From CAVQFO01 sp963711725 (GTDB lineage Bacteria > Pseudomonadota > Gammaproteobacteria > Nitrococcales > Aquisalimonadaceae): 64,000 bases of DNA. A program made the position numbers and the translations under genes. Where the stretch lies: NCBI GenBank assembly GCA_963711725.1, contig CAVQFO010000033.1:1-64000 (forward strand). Direction: 5' to 3'. Below the pieces are notes generated by a model that had not been told where the DNA came from, searched no databases, and was given only the letters and a program-made list of their open reading frames with translations. Positions 44,750 through 54,588 of this stretch are shown piece by piece. The number at the start of each line of letters is the position of its first letter. Within the stretch, counting starts at the first letter, position 1.

Positions 44750-45103
44750 TTACACCTTTTCCTTGATGCGTGCGGACTTGCCCGAACGCTCACGGAGGTA
44801 GTACAGCTTGGCCCGGCGCACGTCGCCGCGACGCTTGACGCTGATGCTCTCGATCAGGGGGCTGTAGGTCTGGAAAACACGCTCCACGCCTTCGCCGTGG
44901 GAGACCTTGCGCACCGTGAAGGAGGAATTCAGGCCGCGATTGCGCTTGGCGATCACCACGCCCTCGAACGCCTGCAACCGCTCGCGGTTGCCCTCACGAA
45001 CCCGGACCTGGACCACGACCGTGTCGCCGGCGCCAAACTTCGGCACTTCGCGGCCCGCGGCCTCCACCTGTTCTTTCTCGATCTGCTCGATGATGTTGCT
45101 CAT
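44750..45103 (-). CDS. rplS: 50S ribosomal protein L19
   Basis: 117 residues, the standard length. MSNIIEQIEKEQ start, VQVRVREGNRERLQAFEGVVI core, and the basic end GDVRRAKLYYLRERSGKSARI. Last gene of the rpsP operon, 11 nt after trmD. Confidence 0.99.
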   Translation of the reverse strand: MSNIIEQIEKEQVEAAGREVPKFGAGDTVVVQVRVREGNRERLQAFEGVVIAKRNRGLNSSFTVRKVSHGEGVERVFQTYSPLIESISVKRRGDVRRAKLYYLRERSGKSARIKEKV

Positions 45104-45114
45104 ACCGCTATCCC

Positions 45115-45876
45115 CTACGTTCCGGGTCGTTCGTTAGTGTCCGAATACTCGTCTATAAACTCTTCCAGCAGCTTGCGGCTGCCGGCATCCAATTCAATTC
45201 CGTCCAACAGGTCGGGGCGTCGAAGCCAGGTCCGGCCAAGGGCCTGCTTGCGTCGCCACCGATCAATCTCCCGGTGGTTACCCCCCAGGAGCACATCCGG
45301 CACCGGCATTCCATCCACCGACTCCGGGCGCGTGTAATGCGGATAATCCAGCAGGCCATCCACGAAGGAATCCTGCTCGGCGGATTCCGCATCGCCCAAA
45401 GCTCCGGGCAACAGGCGGGCGACCGCGTCGATCACCGTCATGGCCGGCAACTCGCCCCCGCTGAGCACGTAGTCGCCAACCGACCATTCTTCGTCCACCT
45501 CGGCCTGTATGAGGCGCTCGTCGATGCCTTCGTAGCGCCCGCAGACCAGAATCATCCCGGCTTGCCCGGCAAAACGCCGGACCGCATCCTGGTCCAGCCG
45601 GCGCCCCTGGGGGCTGAGGTAGATCACGGACACCCCGCGCCCGGCCTGCTCGCGTGCGGCGCGGATGGCCGCGCGCAGCGGCTCTACCTTCATGACCATT
45701 CCCGGCCCGCCGCCGTAGGGCCGGTCGTCCACCGTGCGATGGCGATCCGTCGTGAAATCCCGGGGATTCCATGTCGCCAGCTCCAGCAAGCCAGCGGCTG
45801 CGGCGCGACTTGGAATCCCATAGTTCGTCACCGCGTCCACAAACTCCGGGAACAGCGTGACGACATCAATTCGCAT
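45115..45876 (-). CDS. trmD: tRNA (guanine-N1-)-methyltransferase TrmD
   Basis: 253 residues. SPOUT-fold knot motifs: YGGGPGMVMKVEPL, LSPQGRRLDQ, VCGRYEGIDERLI and the DEEWSVGDYVLSGGELPAM knot, with the conserved Asp for G37 N1 methylation in the PHYTRPESVDGMPVPDVLLGGNH region. Prevents +1 frameshifting. Between rimM (21 nt) and rplS (11 nt). Confidence 0.98.
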   Translation of the reverse strand: MRIDVVTLFPEFVDAVTNYGIPSRAAAAGLLELATWNPRDFTTDRHRTVDDRPYGGGPGMVMKVEPLRAAIRAAREQAGRGVSVIYLSPQGRRLDQDAVRRFAGQAGMILVCGRYEGIDERLIQAEVDEEWSVGDYVLSGGELPAMTVIDAVARLLPGALGDAESAEQDSFVDGLLDYPHYTRPESVDGMPVPDVLLGGNHREIDRWRRKQALGRTWLRRPDLLDGIELDAGSRKLLEEFIDEYSDTNERPGT

Positions 45877-45897
45877 TGATCTTCCGTCCGGAGGCGG

Positions 45898-46410
45898 TCA
45901 AAACTCCGGGTCCCAGTCCACCCGGATGACGCCGGAATCGAGGTCCACGCTCGTCACCACCGTGCCCTGAACGAAGGGCACCAGGCGGGTGCGCTCACCC
46001 TCGACCACCAGCACATCGTTGGCTCCGGTTTCCATCAGGTGGTCCACCACGCCAAGGTCCACACCATCGACGGTTTCCACCCGAAGCCCTTCCAGATCCG
46101 CCCAGTAGTATTCGCCGGACGGCAGCGGCGGAAGCGCGTCCCGGGGGACGGCGATTTCCGCGCCAATGTACTCCCTGGCCCGCTCACGGTCATCGAACAG
46201 GTCCAGGCGGGCGATGACACCCTTGCCGTGCCGCTTGCCTTCCAACACCCTCGCGGTTTGCCACTGCCCGTTCCGCAGCAGCCGCCAGCGGCCGTAGTGC
46301 AGGATGTTGTCCCGCGGATCGGTGAAGGAGTAGATCTTCACCCACCCCTGAACACCGTAAAGGCCGGAAATCCGGCCCAATACCAGCATTCCCTCCGGCT
46401 CGGCGCTCAT
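45898..46410 (-). CDS. rimM: 16S rRNA processing/30S maturation factor RimM
   Basis: 170 residues. N-terminal RimM barrel (LVLGRISGLYGVQGWVKIYSFTDP) and C-terminal PRC barrel (EYYWADLEGLRVETVDGVDLGVVDHLMETGANDVLVV). Helps assemble the 30S head with S19. Operon position is the classical one. Confidence 0.97.
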   Translation of the reverse strand: MSAEPEGMLVLGRISGLYGVQGWVKIYSFTDPRDNILHYGRWRLLRNGQWQTARVLEGKRHGKGVIARLDLFDDRERAREYIGAEIAVPRDALPPLPSGEYYWADLEGLRVETVDGVDLGVVDHLMETGANDVLVVEGERTRLVPFVQGTVVTSVDLDSGVIRVDWDPEF

Positions 46411-46435
46411 ACGCGTCCGCGCCCGGAAAAGCTCC

Positions 46436-46696
46436 TCAGGCCGCCTGGGCCTTGGAAGCCTGCTTGATCAGGTGGGAGACGCGCTCGGAAGGCGTGGCGC
46501 CCTGGCCGATCCAGAAGTTCACGCGCTCCAGATCGATCCGCAGGCCTTCGTCCTTCTCGTGGCCGACAGCCAGGGGGTTGAAGAAGCCCAAACGCTCGAT
46601 GAACCGGCCGTCCCGCGCATTGCGGCTGTCCGTCACGACGATGTGATAGAAGGGACGCTTCTTGGCGCCGCCGCGTGCCAGACGAATCGTAACCAT
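46436..46696 (-). CDS. rpsP: 30S ribosomal protein S16
   Basis: 86 residues. MVTIRLARGGAKKRPFYHIVV start and the RDGRFIERLGFFNP core are diagnostic of S16. First gene of rpsP-rimM-trmD-rplS. Confidence 0.99.
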   Translation of the reverse strand: MVTIRLARGGAKKRPFYHIVVTDSRNARDGRFIERLGFFNPLAVGHEKDEGLRIDLERVNFWIGQGATPSERVSHLIKQASKAQAA

Positions 46697-47047
46697 TACC
46701 TTGAATATCCTCTTGTGCTGTTCGCGATGGACGGTTCCACCGGGTCAGTGAACCGCGCATTTTACTGGTTTTTAACAAAATGTGAAGGCAAAAACCGCGG
46801 CCGTCCCGGCCCGGAATGCGATTGATTACGCTGAAGGACACGAAGACCACGAAGGATGCACGAAGCGCGCGAAGCTCCAGGGGCCCGGGCACTGCTTTCC
46901 ACCCGCAGCCCTACCTTCGTTTTTCTTCGTGTATCCTTCGTGCCCTCCGTGACCCGAGCGATTCCTTGACTATCGTGGGGTTCGCGGCGATGAACGCCGC
47001 TCCCATTCAATTCAATCTATGGTTCTTGGCCCAGGTTTCGGCTGTTC
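46697..47047. repeat. 351-bp spacer between ffh and rpsP with a long inverted repeat
   Basis: Left arm 46836-46865 (GGACACGAAGACCACGAAGG...) and right arm 46914-46952 (CCTTCGTTTTTCTTCGTG...CCTTCGTG) can fold into a long imperfect hairpin; the same arm motif occurs at 17705-17825. A lone GGTTCGCGGCGATGAACGCCGC arm of the GTAGGAGCGG family lies at 46979-47002. The rpsP promoter must be in or near this spacer; I see no clear coding frame. Confidence 0.7.
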
Positions 47048-48439
47048 TTATGAGAAGCCCGGCGGCAATCCCCCACCCGGGGGCATCCCACCGCCCGGCG
47101 GCATACCGCCCCCGAACTGGCGCATCATCTTGGCCATGCCGCCCTTCTTGAACTGCTTCATCATCTTCTGCATCTGTTTGAATTGCTTCAGAAGACGATT
47201 GACGTCCTGAACCTGGGTGCCGGAGCCGGCCGCGATCCGGCGCTTGCGCGAGCCGTTGATGATGTCGGGCTTGCTTCGCTCCCGGGGCGTCATGGAATCG
47301 ACGATGGCGATCAGCCGGCGCACCTGCTTGTCGTCCACCTGGCCCTTGAGCTGGGCCGAGACGTTGCCCATACCGGGCATCTTTTCCATCAGGCCGCCCA
47401 AGCCACCCATCTTGCCGATCTGCGACATCTGGTCGCGGAAGTCCTGAAGATCGAAGCCCTTGCCCTTCTTGAGCTTACGCGCCAACTTGTCGGCCTGATC
47501 CCGGTCGACATTGCGCTCCATCTCCTCCACCAGGCTGAGCACATCGCCCATGCCCAGGATGCGCGAGGCCACGCGGTCCGGATGGAAGGGTTCCAGCGCC
47601 GTGGTCTTTTCACCCACGCCCATGAACTTGATGGGCTTGCCGGTGACGTGGCGCACCGATAGCGCCGCACCACCCCGGGCGTCGCCGTCGGTCTTGGTAA
47701 GAATCACACCGGTCAGGGGCAGGGCCTCATCAAAGGCCTTGGCGGTATTCACCGCATCCTGGCCGGTCATGCTGTCCACCACGAAAAGGGTTTCCACGGG
47801 GTCGACGGCCTGATGGAGCTGCTTGACCTCCTCCATCATTTCCTGGTCGACGTGGAGCCGGCCGGCGGTGTCGATCAGCAGCACGTCGGCATATTGCTTG
47901 CGGGCGTGGTCAACGGCCGCCTTGGCGATGGCAACGGGCTTGTCGCCGCCGGAGCTGGGATAGAACTCCACCCCAACCTCCTGGGCCAGCGTCTTGAGCT
48001 GATCGATGGCGGCCGGGCGATAGACGTCACAACTGACGACCATGACCTTCTTGTTCTTTCTTTCCCGCAGCCAGCGCGCCAACTTCGCGACGCTGGTGGT
48101 CTTGCCGGCACCCTGCAGACCCGCCACCATGATGACCGCGGGCGGGCGCACGCTGAGGTCGAGCTCGTCGTTGGCCTCGCCCATGACGTGCACCAGCTCG
48201 TCGCGCACGATCTTGACGAACGCCTGGCCGGGAGTAAGGCTCTTGCTCACCTCCTCGCCCAGGGCCCGCTCCTTGACCTGGCCCACGAATTCCCGCACCA
48301 CGGGCAGCGCAACATCGGCCTCCAGCAAGGCCATCCGCACCTCGCGCAGGGTGTCCTGAATGTTTTGTTCGGTCAGGCGCCCCTGACCGCGCATGCGTTT
48401 GAGTACGCCTTCCAGGCGGTCACTTAGATTGTCGAACAT
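47048..48439 (-). CDS. ffh: signal recognition particle protein Ffh
   Basis: 463 residues from the ATG at 48439 (MFDNLSDRLEGVLKRMRG). NG GTPase domain: GLQGAGKTTSVAKLA (P loop), DTAGRLHVD, TKTDGDARGG. Methionine-rich M domain at the C-terminus (MSQIGKMGGLGGLMEKMPGM, KQFKQMQKMMKQFKKGGMAKMM) for 4.5S RNA and signal peptides. It ends in a low-complexity run of GGGMPPGGG-type repeats, an unusual but unremarkable tail. Divergent from ypjD, the standard gammaproteobacterial order. Confidence 0.98.
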   Translation of the reverse strand: MFDNLSDRLEGVLKRMRGQGRLTEQNIQDTLREVRMALLEADVALPVVREFVGQVKERALGEEVSKSLTPGQAFVKIVRDELVHVMGEANDELDLSVRPPAVIMVAGLQGAGKTTSVAKLARWLRERKNKKVMVVSCDVYRPAAIDQLKTLAQEVGVEFYPSSGGDKPVAIAKAAVDHARKQYADVLLIDTAGRLHVDQEMMEEVKQLHQAVDPVETLFVVDSMTGQDAVNTAKAFDEALPLTGVILTKTDGDARGGAALSVRHVTGKPIKFMGVGEKTTALEPFHPDRVASRILGMGDVLSLVEEMERNVDRDQADKLARKLKKGKGFDLQDFRDQMSQIGKMGGLGGLMEKMPGMGNVSAQLKGQVDDKQVRRLIAIVDSMTPRERSKPDIINGSRKRRIAAGSGTQVQDVNRLLKQFKQMQKMMKQFKKGGMAKMMRQFGGGMPPGGGMPPGGGLPPGFS

Positions 48440-48621
48440 GGAATCGACCTTCGGGTCCGGAGAGTTTTCAGATCGCGGTATTATACAGGTCTTGCGGCCA
48501 TCGGCGGAGCCGGGCTGAATCGCCGCAGACAAGCGCCGAAGCTTCAACCCGAACGGGTTCTATGCGATTATCCGGGCATCGGCCGGATCGCCGAACCAGT
48601 CTACTCAGCCTAACGCCGATA

Positions 48622-49434
48622 ATGGAGCATTTCGTACTGGTCCTCGTCACCATCGCACTGTACCTGGCGGCCGGCATCGGCTTTTCCCTGGGGCTCATCC
48701 GGCCGTCCGGCAAGAGCCGCAATCGGGCGCTTGTGCTCGGCCTGGGCATAACTGCCGTCATGGCCCACGGTGTGCTGCTCTATGGCAACGCGCTAGCGCC
48801 CGGCGGGCTCAACATGAGTTTTTTCAACGCCGCCTCCGTAATCGCCTGGCTGATGGCCGCCCTGACCCTGAGCGCCTCTTTCGGCCAACCCGTGGAAAAC
48901 CTCAATATTGCGATCTTGCCCCTGGCGGCGGTCTCCGTGGCGTTGAACGCGGCGTTTTCGCCGCCCGGGATCGTGCTCAATCGGCTGCCCGCGGGCCTGG
49001 AAATCCATATCCTCGTCTCGGTGCTGGCCTACAGCCTGCTCAGCATCGCCGTGCTTCAGGCCCTGGTTCTGGCCGTGCAGGATCGCCAGATCCGCAACAA
49101 ACACCCCGGCGGCATCATCCGCGCCCTGCCCCCCCTGCAGACCATGGAAAAGCTCCTGTTCCGCATGTTGTGGCTGGGCTTCATCGGGCTGAGCCTTTCA
49201 CTGGTAACCGGTTTCGTCTTCATCAAGGACATCTTCGCCCAACACCTGGTTCACAAGACGGTGCTTTCCATTGTCGCCTGGGTCGTGTTCGCGACGCTGC
49301 TCTGGGGCCGCTGGCGCTACGGCTGGCGTGGCCGGATCGCGATACGATGGACCCTGGGCGGCTTCATCACATTGATGCTGGCCTATTTCGGCACCAAGCT
49401 GGTGCTTGAATTCATTCTCCACCGCTCCGTCTGA
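48622..49434 (+). CDS. ypjD: YpjD-like inner-membrane protein (CcsA/cytochrome c assembly family)
   Basis: 270 residues from the ATG at 48622 (MEHFVLVLVTIALYLAAGIG). About eight membrane helices. His and Trp/Gly residues sit in the CcsA/CcmC-like core (EIHILVSVLAYSLLSIAVLQAL; HLVHKTVLSIVAWVVFATLLWGRWRYGWRGR, equivalent of the WWD-family region). Function not established in E. coli. It lies between ffh and corB exactly as in E. coli. Confidence 0.92.
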   Translation: MEHFVLVLVTIALYLAAGIGFSLGLIRPSGKSRNRALVLGLGITAVMAHGVLLYGNALAPGGLNMSFFNAASVIAWLMAALTLSASFGQPVENLNIAILPLAAVSVALNAAFSPPGIVLNRLPAGLEIHILVSVLAYSLLSIAVLQALVLAVQDRQIRNKHPGGIIRALPPLQTMEKLLFRMLWLGFIGLSLSLVTGFVFIKDIFAQHLVHKTVLSIVAWVVFATLLWGRWRYGWRGRIAIRWTLGGFITLMLAYFGTKLVLEFILHRSV

Positions 49435-49456
49435 ACCGTTTCGCGAGGCCCCGCAT

Positions 49457-50749
49457 TTGAAGGACATTCCTTTAGGTTTCCTGCTCGCCGCGCTGGTGGT
49501 GCTGCTCCTCCTCTCCGGCTTCTTCTCGGGCTCGGAAACGGGGCTGATGACGCTGAATCGGTACCGCCTGCGCCACATGGCCAAGGCCGGGAACCGGGGC
49601 GCGCGGTTGGCGTTGAAGCTGCTCAAGCGGCCCGACCGACTGATCGGCATCATTCTGCTGGGCAACAACCTGGTCAACATCCTGGCCTCGTCGCTGGTCA
49701 CGCTGATCGCGCTTCAGCTGGGCGGCGAAGGGACCGTGGCCGTCGCCGCGTTCATTCTCACCTTCGTGGTCCTGATTTTCTCGGAAGTGGCACCCAAGAC
49801 GCTGGCCGCCCTGCATCCGGAGCGGATCGCCTACCCGGCCGCCTTTGTGATGGCCGGCCTGTTGAAGGTGTTCTACCCGGTCGTGTGGGTAATCAACACC
49901 ATTGCCAACGGCCTGCTCCGGCCCTTCGGAGTCAGCGCCAAGGAGACGGCCCCGCACAACCTCAGCCGCGAGGAACTGCGCACCATCGTCAACGAAGCCG
50001 GCGCCATGATCCCGCGCCGCCACCAGAAGATGCTCACCAACATCATCGACCTGGAAAAGGCGACGGTGGAAGACATCATGGTGCCGCGCAACGAGATCGT
50101 GGGCGTGGACCTGGAGGACGACTGGGACGTTATCCTCGAACAACTCACCCATAGCCAGCACACCCGGCTGCCGGTATACCGGGGCAGTATCGACGACGTC
50201 CAGGGGTTGCTCCATCTGCGCAAGGTGATGAAAGATATGCGGCGGGAGGATTTTGGCCGTGAGCACCTGGTGGACGCCATGCGCGAGGCCTATTTCATCC
50301 CCGAGGGCACCAGCCTCCACACGCAACTGCTCAACTTCCAGCGCAAGCGGCGCCGCATCGGCATGGTGGTGGACGAATACGGCGACATCATGGGCTTGGT
50401 GACTCTGGAGGACATCCTGGAGGAGATCGTCGGGGAGTTCACCACCGATCCCTCCTCCAATGTGCGCGAACTGGAAGCCCGGGACGACGGAAGCTATCTG
50501 GCCCAGGGCAGCATCAGTGTCCGCGAACTGAACCGGGCCCTGAAGTGGAAGCTGCCCACCGACGGTCCCAAGACGCTGAACGGGCTGATCCTGGAATACA
50601 TGGAGACCATTCCTGAACCGGGCACCAGCTTGATGCTGCAAGGCTATCCCGTGACGGTACTGCAGACGAAGAAGAACAAGGTCAAGATGGTGGAGATTCC
50701 GCCGCAATCGATCCCCAAGAATCGCAAGGAAGGCGGGGAAACCGGCTGA
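49457..50749 (+). CDS. corB: CorB/YfjD-type CNNM transporter-associated protein
   Basis: 430 residues from a TTG at 49457 (LKDIPLGFLLAALVV), which aligns with family N-termini and has GCGAGG before it; an ATG at 49406 would add 17 residues inside ypjD. DUF21 membrane domain (about 1-190; FFSGSETGLMTLNRYRLRHMAK, LLGNNLVNILASSLVT), CBS pair (about 205-325), CorC_HlyC domain at the C-terminus (SYLAQGSISVRELNRAL). CNNM/CorB proteins are linked to Mg2+/Co2+ efflux. ffh-ypjD-corB synteny supports orthology. Confidence 0.93.
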   Translation: MKDIPLGFLLAALVVLLLLSGFFSGSETGLMTLNRYRLRHMAKAGNRGARLALKLLKRPDRLIGIILLGNNLVNILASSLVTLIALQLGGEGTVAVAAFILTFVVLIFSEVAPKTLAALHPERIAYPAAFVMAGLLKVFYPVVWVINTIANGLLRPFGVSAKETAPHNLSREELRTIVNEAGAMIPRRHQKMLTNIIDLEKATVEDIMVPRNEIVGVDLEDDWDVILEQLTHSQHTRLPVYRGSIDDVQGLLHLRKVMKDMRREDFGREHLVDAMREAYFIPEGTSLHTQLLNFQRKRRRIGMVVDEYGDIMGLVTLEDILEEIVGEFTTDPSSNVRELEARDDGSYLAQGSISVRELNRALKWKLPTDGPKTLNGLILEYMETIPEPGTSLMLQGYPVTVLQTKKNKVKMVEIPPQSIPKNRKEGGETG

Positions 50750-50770
50750 AGCCGGTTCCGACCGCGACCG

Positions 50771-52153
50771 TCAACCGCGGCGCCAGGTGGTGCCGCCTGC
50801 CGAATCCTCGATCACGACTCCCTGCGCGGCCAACTCGTCGCGAATGCGATCCGCCTCGGCGAAATCGCGATTCTTCCGGGCCTCGGCGCGCCGGGCGATC
50901 AGGGCCTCGATGGCCTCGGCATATCCGGATTCCGTGCCGCCTTTGAGATAGCCTTCCGGGTCCGCCTGCAGCAAGCCCAATAGCCGCGCCGAGCTCCCGC
51001 AACAGACCTGCCAGGGCCGCCGCCTGTCGCGCATCCGACTCGCGCAGCCGGTTCAGCTCGCGCGCGACGTCGAACAGCACCGCCAAGCGCCTCGGGGGTG
51101 CTGAAGTCGTCATCCATGGCCGCGGCGAAGCGTTCCCGGAAATCCGCACCGGCACTCTCCCGGATGCGCGGCCTCGATCCCGCGCAGTGCCGTATAGAGC
51201 CGGGTCAAAGCCGCCTCCGCGTTGGAGAGCGCATCGGCAGTGTAGTTCAGCGGGCTGCGGTAGTGGCTTGAAAGAAGAAAATAGCGCACCGCTTCCGCCT
51301 TGTGCTCGCCGAGAATCTGCCGGACCGTGAAGAAATTGCCCAGGGACTTGGACATCTTCTCGTCGTCGATGCGCACGTGGCCGTTGTGCAGCCAGAAGTT
51401 GGCGTACGGGTGGCCGGTTGCTCCCTCGGACTGGGCAATCTCGTTCTCGTGATGGGGAAACTGCAGATCCACACCGCCGCCGTGGATGTCGAAGTTCTCG
51501 CCCAGGTTTTCCATGGCCATGGCCGAGCACTCGATATGCCAACCGGGACGGCCGTCACCCCAGGGCGAAGGCCAACTGGGCTCGCCCGGTTTGGCGCCCT
51601 TCCACAACACGAAATCGGCGGGATTGCGCTTGGCGGATTCCACTTCGACGCGGGCTCCGGCGAGCTGTTCCTCCTGTTTGCGCCCGGAAAGCTTGCCGTA
51701 GTCCGCGAATCGGGAGACATCGTAATAGACGTCACCGTTGTCACCTACATAGGCGATGCCCTTGTCCATCAGGCGGCCGATCAGGGCCTGCATGGCGTCC
51801 ATGGCCTGGGTGGCCCGGGGTTCGCGATCCGGCGGCCGGCAGCCCAACGCCTGGGCGTCTTCGTGCATGGCCTGAATGAAACGGGCGGTGACCGAATCGA
51901 TGGGCTCGCCCAGCTCGTTGGCGCGCTTGATGATCTTGTCGTCCACGTCGGTGATATTGCGGACGAAGGTCAACTCGTAACCGCTGGCCCGAAGCCAGCG
52001 CGCCACCACGTCGAACACCACCAGCGCCCGCGCGTGGCCCAAATGACAGAAGTCGTAGACGGTCATGCCGCAGACGTACATCCGTACTTTGCCCGGCTCG
52101 ATGGGCCGGAAGGGTTCCTTGCGCTTGGTGAGACTGTTGTAGAGTTCCAGCAT
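50771..52153 (-). CDS. cysS: cysteinyl-tRNA synthetase, interrupted by three frameshifts
   Basis: Start ATG at 52153 (MLELYNSLTKRKEPF, AGGA 9 nt before it), 5 nt after gltX. The class I core is intact to about 51160: zinc Cys and HIGH-type motif (YVCGMTVYDFCHLGHAR), HIECSAMA and KMSKSLGN. The rest is spread over three frames: SAGADFRERFAAAMDDDFSTPEAL, then LAVLFDVARELNRLRESDARQ, then LLGLLQADPEGYLKG to the TGA at 50771. Each junction (about 51159-51161, 51084-51090, 50984-50990) needs one base removed; doing so yields 459 residues against 461 in E. coli. For an essential gene this suggests sequence errors rather than decay, unless another cysS exists. Confidence 0.9.
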
Positions 52154-52158
52154 CCGGC

Positions 52159-53583
52159 TCAATCCTGTTTAACCATCTCGGCGGCACGGCGCAGGCGGCG
52201 CAGGGCGCGATCGGCGCCCATCAACGGTAGAATCCGGGCGAGTTCCGGCCCGTGTCCATGACCGGTGAGCGCCAGCCGCAGAGGCATGAACAGCCCCCGC
52301 CCCTTTGCCCCGGTCTTCGCCTTGAGATCGGATACCACGGTTGCGTATTCCGTGCCGTGCTCGCTGATCGCCGCCTCGGCGGCCTTGAAGAAGCCCTCGC
52401 CGGCTTCCGCCATCACGGCCCGGTCGTCGGCTCCCAGGCTGAAATCCTCCGCAAAGAACGCCTCCGCCCAGCGGCTGGCGTCTTCCGGAGTCACCACGTT
52501 GGGGCGGACCGTTTCAACGAAATCCTCGAACACATCATCCGGCACCCGGCCCACGACCCTCGGCCGCAGCCACTCGGCCAACTCCGCGGACGGCGCCGCG
52601 GCCACAGCCTCGTGCTGCCAGTGGGTGAGCTGCGTTTCATCGAACCGGGCGGGCGCCCGACCCAGGCGTCCCATGGAAAAACCGGCCGCCAGACCATCCA
52701 GATCCAGAAAACCGTTGTCCTCGAAGACATGGCCCAGGCGGGCCAGATAATTGACCACCGCGCCCGGCAGCAGGCCCTGCTCGCGAAGCTCGGCCACCGA
52801 CCGGCTTCCGTGCCGCTTGGACAGCGGCGCGCCGTCCGCGCCGACGATCATGGAAATGTGCGCATACCGGGGTGCCGGCAGACCGAGGGCTTCCAGGAGC
52901 AGAAGCTGGCGCGGGGTATTGGTGAGGTGATCCTCGCCGCGAAAGACGTCGGTCACCCCCATCAGGGAATCATCCACCGCGTTGCTGAAGAAGAACGCGG
53001 GGGAGCCGTCCCCACGCCGGATGATGAAATCGCCGATCTCCAGCCCGGGGAAACGCTGGGGGCCGCGGACGCCGTCTTCGAACGTCACCACACGCTCCTG
53101 GGGGACGCGGAAACGCAACGTCGGCCGCAATCCCTGCTCGAGCTTTCGGGCCACTTCCGCCTCGCTCAAATGAGCGCAGGTTCCCGCATACCGGGGAGGC
53201 AATCCGGCGGCCCGCTGAGCCCGGCGCGAGAGCTTCAGCTCCTGCTCACTGCAGAAGCACGGATAAGCCAGCCCTTCATTCTCCAGCCGCGCGAAGTATT
53301 CCTGATAGATCGCTTCCCGTTGGGACTGGGCGTAAGGGCCATGGGGCCCGCCTACTTCCGGGCCTTCCTGCCAGGACAAATCCAGCCATTGGAGGTCCTG
53401 CTGCAGCGCCTGCGTGTACTCGTCCTTGCTACGCTCGCGATCCGTGTCCTCGATGCGCAGCAGGAAAACGCCGCCATGGTGCCTGGCGTACAGGGCGTTG
53501 AACAGCGCGGTCCGCAGGTTGCCCAGGTGCAGTAGGCCCGTGGGACTGGGCGCAAAACGGGTCTTGACGGTAGGCTTGATCAT
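52159..53583 (-). CDS. gltX: glutamyl-tRNA synthetase
   Basis: 474 residues. Class I signature RFAPSPTGLLHLGNLRTALF (HIGH-type) and the KMSKS equivalent LSKRHGSRSV; anticodon-binding helical C-terminal domain. It charges tRNA-Glu. Upstream of cysS with a 5-nt gap, so the two synthetases are co-transcribed. Confidence 0.97.
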   Translation of the reverse strand: MIKPTVKTRFAPSPTGLLHLGNLRTALFNALYARHHGGVFLLRIEDTDRERSKDEYTQALQQDLQWLDLSWQEGPEVGGPHGPYAQSQREAIYQEYFARLENEGLAYPCFCSEQELKLSRRAQRAAGLPPRYAGTCAHLSEAEVARKLEQGLRPTLRFRVPQERVVTFEDGVRGPQRFPGLEIGDFIIRRGDGSPAFFFSNAVDDSLMGVTDVFRGEDHLTNTPRQLLLLEALGLPAPRYAHISMIVGADGAPLSKRHGSRSVAELREQGLLPGAVVNYLARLGHVFEDNGFLDLDGLAAGFSMGRLGRAPARFDETQLTHWQHEAVAAAPSAELAEWLRPRVVGRVPDDVFEDFVETVRPNVVTPEDASRWAEAFFAEDFSLGADDRAVMAEAGEGFFKAAEAAISEHGTEYATVVSDLKAKTGAKGRGLFMPLRLALTGHGHGPELARILPLMGADRALRRLRRAAEMVKQD

Positions 53584-53737
53584 AGGCGCGCCATATTAGC
53601 CGAAAGGCCCCAGGCCCACAAAGCAGGCCTGCCGTGTTCCCACACGGCCGCAAGCCGGGCCGGCCCACGCTTGGTTGCTCCGTCAACCGCAGATGAACGC
53701 CTGCGCGGTTTGGATCACCACGGAACGACCCTTATGT

Positions 53738-53760
53738 AGGGAAACGCCGATTCATTCCGT
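53738..53760. repeat. degenerate single end of the TAGGGARACGCTG repeat
   Basis: TAGGGAAACGCCGATTCATTC resembles the ends of the elements at 19102-19157 and 55314-55650. No partner arm nearby. It lies in the gltX-gloA spacer. Confidence 0.5.
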
Positions 53761-53815
53761 CCCCGCGGGAACGGATCATGGCGCGCACAACTCAGTCAAA
53801 GGAGACGCAATCGGA

Positions 53816-54352
53816 ATGAGTTTCACCACGGAAAAGCATGCCGGAGTCCAGGAGCAGATCGCACCCCAGACGCAAGGCTTTCAACTGAACCACACCATGC
53901 TGCGGGTGAAGGATCCGGAGCGTTCCCTGGCGTTTTATTCCCGGGTGTTCGGCATGCGGGTGCTCCGCAAGCTCGACTTTCCGGAAATGGAGTTCTCCCT
54001 GTACTTCCTGGCACGGGTGGAAAATGAAGACCAGGTGCCGGAAGACACCGCCGATCGCACCGTCTGGACATTCAGCCAGCGAGGGATCCTCGAGCTGACC
54101 CACAACTGGGGCACCGAAAACGACCCCGACGCGAAATACCACGACGGCAACAGCAAACCCCAGGGCTTCGGCCACATTTGCTTCAGCGTGCCGGAGCTCG
54201 ACAACGCGATCCAATGGCTGGATGACAACCACGTGGAATTCGTCAAACGTCCGGACCAAGGCAAGATGCCCGATGTGGCGTTCATCAAGGACCCGGACGG
54301 CTATTGGATCGAAATCATCGAAGCGGCGCGTCTGGGCAACTTGGGGCGCTGA
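53816..54352 (+). CDS. gloA: lactoylglutathione lyase (glyoxalase I)
   Basis: 178 residues from the ATG at 53816, with AAGGAG upstream; earlier in-frame ATGs lack protein character. Long-form glyoxalase I: metal ligands His in FQLNHTMLRVKD, Glu in ILELTHNWG, His in GHICFSVPEL and Glu in WIEIIEA. The stretch KPQGFGHICFSV and the length match the zinc-type Pseudomonas/yeast group rather than the shorter nickel E. coli type. It makes S-lactoylglutathione, the substrate of GloB at 15061. Confidence 0.95.
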   Translation: MSFTTEKHAGVQEQIAPQTQGFQLNHTMLRVKDPERSLAFYSRVFGMRVLRKLDFPEMEFSLYFLARVENEDQVPEDTADRTVWTFSQRGILELTHNWGTENDPDAKYHDGNSKPQGFGHICFSVPELDNAIQWLDDNHVEFVKRPDQGKMPDVAFIKDPDGYWIEIIEAARLGNLGR

Positions 54353-54588
54353 CAACCCGAGCCAGCCACCTGCAAGCCGGGCGGGCGATTCGCGCCGCCC
54401 GGAGTTCGTCACGGCCGGATACTGAATATGCGTCTGCCAAGACCCTCAGCACGGCACAGACCGGAACCCGGACGGTCACCCTTTGCCAACGCAGGGATAT
54501 CCGCGCAAGCGGGCCTCACCCTGCCCACTTTGTCGCGGCCCCGTTTGCGGTTATCCTCCCCCCAAAATGCCCTAGGTGATCGACCCCC

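Noticed and set aside
46816..47151. Open frames through the ffh-rpsP spacer
   Set aside because: They are built from repeat arms and run into ffh antisense; no start context or family signal.
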